A DNA stretch of 11,904 nucleotides from Actinomycetes bacterium (GCA_023417265.1 JAEZFY010000313.1:1-11904), one strand, 5' to 3'. Positions 1 through 6,491 are shown, counted from the first letter of the stretch. Notes: generated from the letters alone by a model not told the origin. Translations and numbers: made by a program.

Positions 1-14
1 AGCGGGTCGCGGCG

Positions 15-572
15 ATGACCGGCATCGACCGCGACGTCCGCGATCCCGGCGCGTTCCGCGGCCGCGAGTTCCCGCCGGCGCTCGACCTCGTCCCGGTCGT
101 CATCGGGGTGATCGGGTTGCTGTTCGCCGCGGTCGACGCCGCGCAGGACGGCGGTGCCGATGTGGCGACGTCGATCCTGCGGACCCTGGCCGGGGCGGCG
201 TTCGTCGGCTGCGTCACCGACGCGATGTTGCTCGGCCACTGGTACCTCGTCCAGCCGGGCTTGCCACGGCGACTGCTCGACGAGATCGTCACCGCGCTCG
301 GCTGGACGTGGCCGATCGAGGTCGCCGCATTGTTGATCCCCACGGGCATGGTGAGCGTGTGGACCGGCACCATCGACGACGGTTGGAACGGCACGCTCGG
401 CTGGTTCTGGGGCGCCTGCGCCGTGACCACGCTGGTGCTCGTGTTCGTCACCCGGGCGGCGCTGCGTGAGCGTGAGTACAGCGCCGTGATGGCGGCCACC
501 GGCCTGCTGTACTTGGCGATCCTGACGGCATTCGGCACCGACATCGTCGCTCGAGCTGTACTCGACGCTTAG
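15..572 (+). CDS. Five-helix integral membrane protein, function unknown
   Basis: The product is 185 residues if ATG 15 is the start. About five hydrophobic segments are visible, near residues 23-41, 53-73, 97-117, 127-147 and 157-178, so it should sit in the cytoplasmic membrane. A short conserved-looking stretch, GHWYLVQPGLP (residues 74-84), follows the second helix and holds the histidine H75. Such a residue could bind a cofactor or proton, but this is a guess. The frame stays open to the left edge of the window, so the gene could begin further upstream. Against that, the ATGA at 15-18 supplies a TGA in another frame that is open from base 1, which would fit a 4-base overlap with the end of an upstream gene. 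I do not recognise a named family. It is on the same strand as the NHEJ genes but separated by 74 bases, so there is no clear functional link. Confidence 0.6.
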   Translation: MTGIDRDVRDPGAFRGREFPPALDLVPVVIGVIGLLFAAVDAAQDGGADVATSILRTLAGAAFVGCVTDAMLLGHWYLVQPGLPRRLLDEIVTALGWTWPIEVAALLIPTGMVSVWTGTIDDGWNGTLGWFWGACAVTTLVLVFVTRAALREREYSAVMAATGLLYLAILTAFGTDIVARAVLDA

Positions 573-634
573 GTCGACCGCTGGCAACGGCTGGGTGCGT
601 GCGCGGTGGACCGTTTCCCCGGTCACGTTTCGGG

Positions 635-640
635 CATGAT
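635..640 (+). promoter_or_regulatory. Putative -10 element for leaderless ku transcript
   Basis: CATGAT occupies exactly -12 to -7 relative to ATG 647 and matches TATAAT at four of six positions. No Shine-Dalgarno sequence lies upstream of 647. That spacing is expected when transcription starts at or next to the start codon. No convincing -35 is visible. The same position carries similar hexamers before the genes at 2492, 4031 and 8447, which raises my confidence. Confidence 0.4.
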
Positions 641-646
641 GTGTCC

Positions 647-1546
647 ATGCCCCGTCCTGTGTGGTCCGGCACGATCAGCTTTGGCCTGGTCGCGATCCCC
701 GTCAAGCTCTTCCATGCCGTGCGCAAGCAGTCGGTGTCGTTCAACCAACTCGACGATCGCACGATGTCGCGCATCAAGTACAAGAAGGTGTCCGCGGCCG
801 ACGGCGAGGAAGTCCCCGACGAGCACATCGTGAAGGGCTACGAGGTCAGCAAGGATCGGTACGTCGTGGTCGACCCCGACGAGCTCGAGCCGTTCATGCC
901 GGTCGCCACCAAGACCGTCGACCTCGAAGAGTTCGTCGACCTCGACGAGATCGACCCGGTGTACTTCGATGCCCCGTACTACGTGGCGCCGGGCGAGAAC
1001 CCGAAGCCGTACGTGCTGCTCGCCCGGGCGATGGAGGAAGCCGGCAAGGTCGCGATCGGACGCTTCGTGATGCGCAACAAGCAGTACACGGCGGCGATCC
1101 GCGCCGACCATGGCCGGCTGATCATGTCGACGCTCGCCTACGCCGACGAGGTGATCGATCCAGCGACGATCGACGAACTCGACGGGCTCGAAGACATCGA
1201 CGTGGCCTCCAAGGAGGTCGCCATGGCGCAGTCGCTGGTGGCCTCGCTGTCGGCCGCGTTCGAGCCGGAGAAGTACCGGGACGAGTATCGCGAGCAGGTC
1301 CGCGACCTGATCGAGATGAAGGCATCGGGCGAAGAACTGACGATGCCCGAGGCGCCGGCCGAGAAGCCCAACGTGGTCGATCTGATGGCCGCCCTCGAGG
1401 CCAGCGTCAAGGCTGCCAAAGAGGCGCGTGGCCGGCACCCCACGGCGGCCGCCGAGCCGGCCAAGAAGCGCACCCGCAAGGCCGCCAGCAAGGCGCAACC
1501 GGCCAAGAAGGCCGCCACCAAGAAGCCCGCCCGCAAGTCGGCGTGA
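647..1546 (+). CDS. ku: Ku protein, DNA end-binding factor of bacterial NHEJ
   Basis: Bacterial Ku homodimers encircle double-strand DNA ends and recruit the LigD repair enzyme. The 299-residue product opens with MPRPVWSGTISFGLVAIPVKL, the family signature start, and runs through the Ku core beta-barrel to about residue 250 (for example GRFVMRNKQYTAAIR near 138-152 and MSTLAYADEV near 160-169). Residues 258-299 form a lysine/alanine-rich tail (AKKRTRKAA..., TKKPARKSA) like the basic tails of many actinobacterial Ku proteins, which bind DNA and help recruit LigD. Length is normal for the family. A GTG at 599 would add 16 residues, but the Ku signature starts at ATG 647, so I chose that. The polymerase gene follows after 26 bases on the same strand, forming an NHEJ operon. 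No ligase gene lies nearby. Confidence 0.95.
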   Translation: MPRPVWSGTISFGLVAIPVKLFHAVRKQSVSFNQLDDRTMSRIKYKKVSAADGEEVPDEHIVKGYEVSKDRYVVVDPDELEPFMPVATKTVDLEEFVDLDEIDPVYFDAPYYVAPGENPKPYVLLARAMEEAGKVAIGRFVMRNKQYTAAIRADHGRLIMSTLAYADEVIDPATIDELDGLEDIDVASKEVAMAQSLVASLSAAFEPEKYRDEYREQVRDLIEMKASGEELTMPEAPAEKPNVVDLMAALEASVKAAKEARGRHPTAAAEPAKKRTRKAASKAQPAKKAATKKPARKSA

Positions 1547-1572
1547 GCTGGGCTGCCCGCACGCGGTGACCG

Positions 1573-2475
1573 ATGGCTGACGTCACCGTCGCTGTCGACG
1601 GCCGCCAGTTGACGCTGTCGAACCTCGACAAGGTCCTCTACCCGAGTGGCTTCACCAAGGCCGAAGTCGTCGACTACATGGCCCGGATCGCGCCGGCCGC
1701 GATCCCGCACTGGCGCCACCGGGCGTTGACGTTCAAGCGTTTCCCGGACGGAACCGCCGGAGAAGGGTTCTACGAGAAGCGTTGTCCCGGTCACCGACCC
1801 GAGTGGGTCCGCGTGGCGCCCGGGCCGAGCGATCGGCGCGGCGGCATCGACTACTGCTGCCTCGATGAGCCGGCGGCTGCGGTGTGGGCCGCCAACATGG
1901 CGGCAATCGAAATCCACGCGCCGATGGCGTTGGCGGCCGACCTCGACACGCCCCGGGCGGTGGTGTTCGACTTCGATCCTGGGGCACCGGCTGCGATCCA
2001 GGAGTGCGCCGAGGTCGCTCTCGCGGCCCACGACGTGCTCGCCGCGATCGGTCTCCGGGGGTGGTGCAAGACGTCGGGTTCGAAGGGCCTGCAGATGTAC
2101 GTGCCGCTGAACACCCCCGGCGCAACACACGCCGGGTGTGCCGACTTCGCCCTCGCTGTCGGGCAGGTGCTCGAGCGGCAACTCTCCGGTCGCGTGACGA
2201 CGGTCATGGCCAAGGCCGTGCGCCCTGGGAAGGTGTTCGTCGACTGGAGCCAGAACGCGCACCACAAGACGACGATCGCTCCGTACTCCCTGCGGGCCCG
2301 CCCCGAGCCGACGGTGTCGACGCCGATCACGTGGGACGAGGTCGCGAAGATCGCCAGCGGCTCGGTCGACGGCCGGTTCGAGGCGGCTGATGTGCTCGCT
2401 CGGGTGGCGGAACACGGCGATCTGTTTGCCGAGGTGTTACAGGTCGAGCAGCGCTTGCCGAACCACGTCGCCTGA
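1573..2475 (+). CDS. ligD: Stand-alone LigD-type primase-polymerase (NHEJ PolDom)
   Basis: This 300-residue protein corresponds to the polymerase domain of LigD, the archaeo-eukaryotic primase-type enzyme that fills gaps at broken ends and prefers ribonucleotides. It begins with the family pattern LTLSNLDKVLYPSGFTKAEV (residues 13-32). Metal-binding residues are visible: D133 and D135 in VFDFDPG, and D224 in VFVDWSQN. H115 in EIHAP and S168 in TSGSKGL match other active-site positions known from Pseudomonas LigD. The following position, where that enzyme has an essential His (SGxKGLH), is Q174 here (codon 2092-2094), so catalysis may differ. There is no ligase or phosphoesterase domain; the protein ends right after the polymerase fold (DEVLARVAEHGDLF-like ending). 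It lies 26 bases behind ku. A separate ATP-dependent ligase must act with it elsewhere in the genome. The symbol refers to the LigD polymerase family, not to full-length LigD. Confidence 0.9.
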   Translation: MADVTVAVDGRQLTLSNLDKVLYPSGFTKAEVVDYMARIAPAAIPHWRHRALTFKRFPDGTAGEGFYEKRCPGHRPEWVRVAPGPSDRRGGIDYCCLDEPAAAVWAANMAAIEIHAPMALAADLDTPRAVVFDFDPGAPAAIQECAEVALAAHDVLAAIGLRGWCKTSGSKGLQMYVPLNTPGATHAGCADFALAVGQVLERQLSGRVTTVMAKAVRPGKVFVDWSQNAHHKTTIAPYSLRARPEPTVSTPITWDEVAKIASGSVDGRFEAADVLARVAEHGDLFAEVLQVEQRLPNHVA

Positions 2476-2485
2476 CCGTTAACCT
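2455..2485 (+). promoter_or_regulatory. Putative promoter of the serine hydrolase gene
   Basis: TAACCT at 2480-2485 fits the actinobacterial TANNNT -10 pattern and sits at -12 to -7 from GTG 2492. TTGCCG at 2455-2460 could be a -35, but the 19-base spacer is long. It overlaps the last codons of the polymerase gene. There is no Shine-Dalgarno sequence, so the transcript would be leaderless. The hydrolase therefore probably has its own promoter despite being only 16 bases behind the NHEJ operon. Confidence 0.4.
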
Positions 2486-2491
2486 CGCTTC

Positions 2492-3778
2492 GTGCTCAAG
2501 TTGAGGTTGAGGGTTCTCGCGCCACTCGTGGGCGTCGGCGCGCTCGCCGTCAACCTCGCCGGACCGTGGTCCGAGCCCGCCTACACGGCGCCACCCACGC
2601 CCCAGTTCACGGCCGGCACCGGCGGCCCATCCGCCCCCTCCGGGCGATCCGCCCCAGCCCCCGGATCCGGTGTGGGCGAGCGGATCCGTGTCGAGATCGA
2701 TCCGGCCGACGTGGCTGCCGATCTGGCACCGGGCGAATCGGTGCCCGACGACGCCGGATGGACAACCGCCGACATGGTGGCGGCCGACGACGCCGGCACC
2801 GTGCTCCCGAACTTCTCGGCCTGGGAAGCGTTCGACGCGGCCGTGCGCCGCCGGCTCGAATCGGCCAACTGGGCCGCCGGGGTGGCCGTGATGGTCGACG
2901 GGCAGGTCGTTCACGCCGCCGCTTACGGCGATCGGGCGCCCGGCGACCCTGCCACGACCACCGACCGCTTCCGGGTGGCGAGCATCTCCAAGACGATCAC
3001 GGCGATCGTTGCCATGCAGCTCGTCGAACACGGTTTGCTGGCGCTCGACGAGCCGGCTGGGCACGTGCTCGCCGCATCGCTCGGCGTGGCGCCGGCAGAT
3101 CCCGACGTGCTCAACCTGACCCTCAGGCGGATGTTGAACCACACGTCCGGGTTCCCGCAGGCGGAGGGCACGTTCTTCGGCGGTGGCGCCGCCTCGTGCG
3201 CGGAGGCCGCGGCGGGCGCGCTCCAGAGCAATCTGCCGCCTGTGGCGGGCTACCGCTACAGCAACATGAACTACTGCGCGGTCGGTTTGCTGATCGAGGC
3301 CGTCACCGGGTTGCCCTACGAACGGGTCGTCCAGGAACGCCTGCTCGCCCCGCTCGGCATCGAGGGCATGCGCCTGACGTCGACCTACGAGACGGGCCCC
3401 GACGAGGTGCTCCACTACCCGAGCCCGAATCGCAACTTCATGGAGGCACTCGGTGCCGCCGGCGCATGGAACGCCACCCCGGCCGATCTCGTGGCGATTC
3501 TCAACTCGATCGACCCGACCACCCCGGGATGGAAGGCGCTGACACCCGAGTCGATGCTCACGATGCGGCCGCCCGCCCAGGGCCGCTACGGGCTCGGGTT
3601 GATCGGCTACGCCGCCGGGTGGGGCCACACCGGCACGATCCAGAACACCCATGCGATGCTGCTCGCCCAGCCCGACGGCATCACGTGGGCCGTCACGGTC
3701 TCGGGCAACCACCCGAGCGAGTCGTCGCACCTGGCCAACATCATCGCCGCCGCCCTCGCCGAAGCCTTCCCCAACTGA
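2492..3778 (+). CDS. Secreted serine hydrolase, beta-lactamase/DD-peptidase superfamily (PF00144-type)
   Basis: The 428-residue protein has an N-terminal signal segment (basic MLKLRLR, hydrophobic core to about residue 23), followed by a Pro/Ser/Gly-rich linker and an acidic stretch to about residue 108, then a class C beta-lactamase-like domain. The three active-site motifs are present: S164-I-S-K167 (nucleophile and general base), Y256-S-N258, and H379-T-G381 in place of KTG. HTG is common in the esterase and DD-peptidase-like members, so beta-lactam hydrolysis is not implied; peptide or ester substrates outside the membrane are as likely. C236 and C262 could form a disulfide near the YSN motif. 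GTG 2492 is the only start that includes the signal peptide. The gene follows the polymerase by 16 bases but has its own likely promoter, so a role in DNA repair is not suggested. A non-coding repeat begins 8 bases after its stop codon. Confidence 0.85.
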   Translation: MLKLRLRVLAPLVGVGALAVNLAGPWSEPAYTAPPTPQFTAGTGGPSAPSGRSAPAPGSGVGERIRVEIDPADVAADLAPGESVPDDAGWTTADMVAADDAGTVLPNFSAWEAFDAAVRRRLESANWAAGVAVMVDGQVVHAAAYGDRAPGDPATTTDRFRVASISKTITAIVAMQLVEHGLLALDEPAGHVLAASLGVAPADPDVLNLTLRRMLNHTSGFPQAEGTFFGGGAASCAEAAAGALQSNLPPVAGYRYSNMNYCAVGLLIEAVTGLPYERVVQERLLAPLGIEGMRLTSTYETGPDEVLHYPSPNRNFMEALGAAGAWNATPADLVAILNSIDPTTPGWKALTPESMLTMRPPAQGRYGLGLIGYAAGWGHTGTIQNTHAMLLAQPDGITWAVTVSGNHPSESSHLANIIAAALAEAFPN

Positions 3779-3785
3779 CCCCGCG

Positions 3786-3980
3786 GTGCCAGGCGCCGCG
3801 CTCTCTGGCCGAGGTCGCCTGCGAGTGCCTGGCATCGCCCGTCGCGATCCGTGCCTCACTCGCGTGAGCCGGTGCCTGGCACGACCACACACCCGCGTGC
3901 TGCCCGTGCCAGGCACCGACTCGGGCGACATCGGCCCGCGCGCTAACGGGCGGCTCCAGGCACTCTCGTCGGTGGACCCC
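3786..3980 (+). repeat. ~195-bp dispersed repeat, copy 1 (inverted partner at 4947-5144)
   Basis: This non-coding stretch matches the reverse complement of 4947-5144 along its whole length with a few small gaps. The clearest block is 3895-3918, identical over 24 bases to the complement of 5007-5030. Other blocks are 3821-3845 with 5080-5105, 3870-3889 with 5035-5056, and 3925-3935 with 4991-5001. Each copy contains four or five variants of an odd palindrome, GTGCCTGGCAC, here at 3786, 3825, 3872, 3906 and, in degraded form, near 3956. The element starts just behind the serine hydrolase stop codon, so its hairpins could also end that transcript. I see no convincing reading frame or terminal inverted repeats of its own. 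Its class (REP/BIME-like, MITE or structured RNA) is unknown. Confidence 0.8.
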
Positions 3981-4018
3981 ACCAGTCCGCTGAGCCTCGC
4001 TGCCGTCGTGCCGTGCGC

Positions 4019-4024
4019 CAGAAT
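4019..4024 (+). promoter_or_regulatory. Putative -10 element for the Ser-repeat/nitrobindin unit
   Basis: CAGAAT lies exactly at -12 to -7 from ATG 4031 and matches TATAAT at four of six positions. The GAAGGG just after it abuts the ATG with no spacer, so it cannot serve as a normal Shine-Dalgarno. A leaderless mRNA fits better. No clear -35 was found. Confidence 0.35.
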
Positions 4025-4030
4025 GAAGGG

Positions 4031-4381
4031 ATGGCATCGGTGTTGTCGATCGGGTCACGCAACTCCGTGCTCAGCATCGGGTCGTGCGAGTCCGTGCTCA
4101 GCATCGGTTCGTGCGGCTCGGCGTTCTCGATCGGGTCGGTCGGATCCTTCGCGTCGATCGGCGCGTTCGGATCGTCGATGTCGCTCCTGTCGATCGCTTC
4201 GTTCCAATCGCGGTGGTCGATCCTGTCGGGGCAATCCGACGCGGCGGTCCAGGCGTGGCGGCGCAGCAGCCCCCGCGGCGCGGTGAAGTTCGCCGCCGCG
4301 GGCGCGGCGGCGACCGCGGCGGCGTCCCTGCTGTGGCGGTTCGGCGCGCCGAAGGCTGTCCGCGCCCTGCGGGCTCGGTGA
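4031..4381 (+). CDS. Small serine-tripeptide (Sxx) repeat protein with C-terminal hydrophobic helix
   Basis: The 116-residue product has serine at every third position from residue 3 to 69: 22 of 23 positions, with the only exception A45, whose GCG codon is one base from TCG. The early part reads as nonapeptides, SVLSIGS plus two variable residues (three near-perfect copies, then SAFSIGSVG, SFASIGAFG and looser ones). The two residues between serines are mostly V, L, I, F, G or A, with cysteines at 19 and 28. After residue 70 the pattern stops; a short basic stretch (WRRSSPRG) leads to an Ala-rich hydrophobic segment (about 84-102) and a basic tail ending RALRAR. This suggests a repetitive fold tethered to or buried in a membrane, but the fold and function are unknown to me. 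ATG 4031 is chosen over GTG 4013 because the repeat starts there and a -10-like CAGAAT lies at -12. The nitrobindin gene starts 4 bases after the stop, so the two are almost surely cotranscribed. Confidence 0.7.
   Translation: MASVLSIGSRNSVLSIGSCESVLSIGSCGSAFSIGSVGSFASIGAFGSSMSLLSIASFQSRWSILSGQSDAAVQAWRRSSPRGAVKFAAAGAAATAAASLLWRFGAPKAVRALRAR
4037..4144 (+). repeat. 27-bp tandem repeat coding for SVLSIGSxx
   Basis: Four 27-base units at 4037-4063, 4064-4090, 4091-4117 and 4118-4144 encode the nonapeptides. Units 2 and 3 agree at 24 of 27 bases, including the rarer AGC serine codon in the same place, which argues for recent duplication of that unit. Unit 1 uses TCG there and unit 4 has diverged more. 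Downstream, the three-residue serine rhythm persists at protein level while the DNA repeat fades. Confidence 0.75.
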
Positions 4382-4385
4382 CACG

Positions 4386-4859
4386 ATGACGCCTCCCGAT
4401 ACGCATCCGCTCGCCGCCCTGGCGGGAACGTTCGTGGGCGGCGGCGAGGGCGAGTACCCGACAATCGCCGACTTCACGTACACCGAGGAGCTCATCGTGG
4501 CGCCCGTCCCTGGGCGACCGCTGGCGCACTGGCGGAGCACCACCCGTGACGCCGTCACCGGCGAGCCCCGGCACGCCGAGAGTGGATTCCTCCGGGCCGT
4601 CACGGGTGGGGTCGAGCTGGTCGTCGCCCACGGGTTCGGCATCGTCGAGACATCCGCCGGGGCGCTCGCCGACGACCACCTCACGCTCGACTCGATCGCC
4701 GTGGTCGGCACGGTCACCGCCAAGCAGGTCGACGCGATCGTGCGCCGCTACGAGCTCGCCGGCGACACGCTGCGCTACACGATCGCGATGGCTGCCGTCG
4801 GCGTCCCGATGACGCACCACCTCCGCGCCGAACTCCACCGCACCTCACCCACGCCCTGA
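4386..4859 (+). CDS. Nitrobindin-like haem-binding beta-barrel protein
   Basis: The 157-residue protein has the nitrobindin hallmark near its N-terminus, GTFVGGGEGEYPTI (residues 14-27), then FTYTEEL, GRPLAHWRSTTRDAVTGEPRHAESGFLR-type strands across 43-70, and ends with MAAVGVPMTHHLRAELHR (135-152). In characterised nitrobindins (Arabidopsis, human THAP4, Mycobacterium tuberculosis Rv2717c) the His in the final strand binds ferric haem; H145 is the best match here and H144 the alternative. The family forms a ten-stranded barrel like fatty-acid-binding proteins, binds NO and isomerises peroxynitrite to nitrate. It is cytoplasmic with no signal peptide, and its length is normal. It starts 4 bases after the Ser-repeat gene, so expression is likely coupled. 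A heme-free, lipocalin-like role is possible but less likely given the conserved His. Confidence 0.85.
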   Translation: MTPPDTHPLAALAGTFVGGGEGEYPTIADFTYTEELIVAPVPGRPLAHWRSTTRDAVTGEPRHAESGFLRAVTGGVELVVAHGFGIVETSAGALADDHLTLDSIAVVGTVTAKQVDAIVRRYELAGDTLRYTIAMAAVGVPMTHHLRAELHRTSPTP

Positions 4860-4946
4860 CCCCGCGCGCGGGTTGCCGCAAGGTTCACGGACGAGCGCCA
4901 GAAGACCGCGCAGCACGGGGAGCACGCTGGCGGTTTGGGCCGGGTA

Positions 4947-5144
4947 GGGGTCACCGACGAGCCTGCCTGGCACCGCCCGTCGGAGCGCGTGCCGATGTCG
5001 CCGAGCCGGTGCCTGGCACGGGCAGCACGCTGGTGGTCTGGTCGTGCCAGGCACCGAATCAGCGGAGATGCTCGAAGTTGGCGACGGGCGGTGCCGGGCA
5101 CTCGCGGACGACCTCGGCGAGCAATCCGCGCGGTCTCCTGGCAC
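4947..5144 (-). repeat. ~198-bp dispersed repeat, copy 2 (inverted relative to 3786-3980)
   Basis: This is the second copy of the element at 3786-3980, in the opposite orientation. GTGCCTGGCAC-type palindromes lie at 4964-4973 (truncated), 5009-5019, 5044-5054, 5091-5101 (GTGCCGGGCAC) and 5137-5144 (half). The spacing of the two central palindromes (about 35 bases between centres) is the same as in copy 1. It fills most of the 357-base gap between the nitrobindin and lyase genes. The remainder (4860-4946 and 5145-5216) shows no gene; a piece near 4907-4933 resembles the repeat's inner part, so a third degraded fragment may be present. An open frame crosses the copy and joins the lyase frame, but I treat it as chance. 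Confidence 0.8.
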
Positions 5145-5216
5145 AGGGACCAGGCTGGGTGGGCTGGCCGCTCCACTCGCCGGCCGGGTGGGTTGCCACG
5201 TCTACGCTCGCCGGGC

Positions 5217-6491
5217 ATGCAACCGACGCCGTTCCCCGACCGCGGTCGCCCGGCCGACGACGTGCTCGCCGACCTGGCCGGCAAGCGCAGCGACGACGTG
5301 CGCTGGCGCGACGGCAAGACGTTCGGGTTGGTGTTCAACGGAGGGCCCGACGTGCACGCCGTGGCCGAGCGGGCGGCCGTCATGTACCTCCACGACAACG
5401 CCCTCAACCCGTTTGCGTTCCCGTCCCTGATGGGCATCGAGCAAGAGGTGGTCGGCTGGACGGCCGGGCTCCTGCACGGCCCCGACACGGCCGCCGGCTT
5501 CCTGACGAGTGGCGGCACCGAGTCGATCCAGTGTGCCGTGCTCGCCGCCCGCGAGCGCGGCCGCGCTGAGCGCGGGATCCGCAACGGGGAGATCGTGCTC
5601 GCCGAGTCGGCCCACGCTGCTTTTCACAAGTCGGCGCACATGTACGACATGCCGATCCGCAAGGTGCCCGTGCATCGCGATGGGCCGCAGGCGTGGACCG
5701 CCGACGTCGAAGCGATGGCGGCCGCCGTCACCGAGCAGACGGTGCTGGTGGTCGGCTCGGCGCCGCAGTACCCGCAGGGGGTCGTCGACGACATCCCGGC
5801 GATCGCCGCGCTGGCGGCGACGGTCGGGGCGAACTGCCATGTCGATGCGTGCATGGGTGGGTTCGTGCTCCCGTTTGCGGAGCAGCTCGGTCGTGACGTG
5901 CCGCCCTGGGACTTCCGGGTCGAGGGCGTGCACACGATCTCGGCCGACATCCACAAGCTCGGCTACGCACCGAAGGGCGTGTCGGTGATCCTGCACCGCA
6001 CACAGGAGTCGCGCTTCCACCAGATCTTCTTCTTCGACGACTGGCTCGGTGGTCTGTACGCGTCGCCGAACCTGCAGGGCACCCGTTCGGGGGCACCGAT
6101 GGCCGCCGCGTGGGCCGTGATGCAGCACCTCGGGATGGAGGGGTACCTCCGCCTGACCGACGTCGTGCTCCGGAACGCGGATGCGATCCGCGCCGCGGTC
6201 CGAGAGATCGAGGGTCTTCGAGTATTCGGACGCCCGGATTTCCACCTGCTGGCGATTGCCTCCGACACCGAGGCGAGCGAGCCGCTCGACGTGTTCGCGC
6301 TCGGTGACGCACTCAAGGCGCGCGGCTGGCATCACGACCGCCAGAACCCGCCCGACTCGCTGCACCTCACCGTCAGCAACACCAACACCGACGTGATCGG
6401 CGACTACCTGAGTGACCTCCGGGACTGTGCCGAACAGGTGCGCGGCACCTCCGTCGCCGACCGCTCGGCCAACTACAGCGGCACGACGTAG
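5217..6491 (+). CDS. PLP-dependent decarboxylase/lyase, sphingosine-1-phosphate lyase-like
   Basis: This 424-residue protein belongs to fold-type I PLP enzymes of the group II decarboxylase family. Features in order: FNPFAFPS-like segment (NALNPFAFPSLMGIEQEV, 61-78), phosphate-binding TSGGTES (97-103), SAHAAFHKSA with cofactor-stacking H133 (131-140), HVDACMGGF with the cofactor-binding D210 (208-216), and the Schiff-base lysine K247 in SADIHKLGYAPKG. GGLYASPNLQGTRSG (278-292) is typical of sphingosine-1-phosphate lyases rather than glutamate decarboxylases. It lacks the N-terminal membrane helix of eukaryotic S1P lyase, so it is probably soluble. The substrate cannot be read from sequence: phosphorylated sphingoid bases, another amino-alcohol phosphate or an amino acid are options. 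ATG 5217 is chosen because the frame upstream of it runs through the non-coding repeat. It converges with the minus-strand gene ending at 6562 and has no evident operon partner. Confidence 0.85.
   Translation: MQPTPFPDRGRPADDVLADLAGKRSDDVRWRDGKTFGLVFNGGPDVHAVAERAAVMYLHDNALNPFAFPSLMGIEQEVVGWTAGLLHGPDTAAGFLTSGGTESIQCAVLAARERGRAERGIRNGEIVLAESAHAAFHKSAHMYDMPIRKVPVHRDGPQAWTADVEAMAAAVTEQTVLVVGSAPQYPQGVVDDIPAIAALAATVGANCHVDACMGGFVLPFAEQLGRDVPPWDFRVEGVHTISADIHKLGYAPKGVSVILHRTQESRFHQIFFFDDWLGGLYASPNLQGTRSGAPMAAAWAVMQHLGMEGYLRLTDVVLRNADAIRAAVREIEGLRVFGRPDFHLLAIASDTEASEPLDVFALGDALKARGWHHDRQNPPDSLHLTVSNTNTDVIGDYLSDLRDCAEQVRGTSVADRSANYSGTT

Noticed and set aside
1..18. Tail of an upstream gene ending at TGA 16-18
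   Set aside because: Only five codons are visible, so it cannot be supported beyond the ATGA overlap hint.
599..646. GTG 599 as the Ku start
   Set aside because: It would add 16 residues before the conserved MPRPVWSGTISFG opening; ATG 647 also has the -10-like element at the recurrent spacing.
2492..3778. Calling the hydrolase a beta-lactamase resistance gene
   Set aside because: It has HTG in place of KTG and a superfamily-level match only; esterase and DD-peptidase-like members share the same motifs.
2327..3982. Long minus-strand open frame opposite the serine hydrolase
   Set aside because: Its translation is Arg/Gly/His-rich without any recognisable motif. It is a GC-driven shadow of the real gene, as are 5202-6935 (-), 1138-2415 (-), 9607-10887 (-) and 7149-8534 (+).
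4025..4030. GAAGGG as the Shine-Dalgarno of the Ser-repeat gene
   Set aside because: It touches the ATG with no spacer, so it cannot position the ribosome normally. If GTG 4013 were the start it would lie inside the gene.
3786..5144. CRISPR array from the repeated GTGCCTGGCAC motifs
   Set aside because: The motif is only 11 bases and palindromic, orientation changes between two blocks, spacing is uneven, the spacers are themselves repeated between copies, and no cas gene is near.
4935..5216. In-frame N-terminal extension of the PLP lyase
   Set aside because: The 94 extra codons run through repeat copy 2 and give an Arg/Trp/Pro-rich sequence unlike the enzyme family. The complement of copy 1 gives a similar peptide only because the DNA is repeated.
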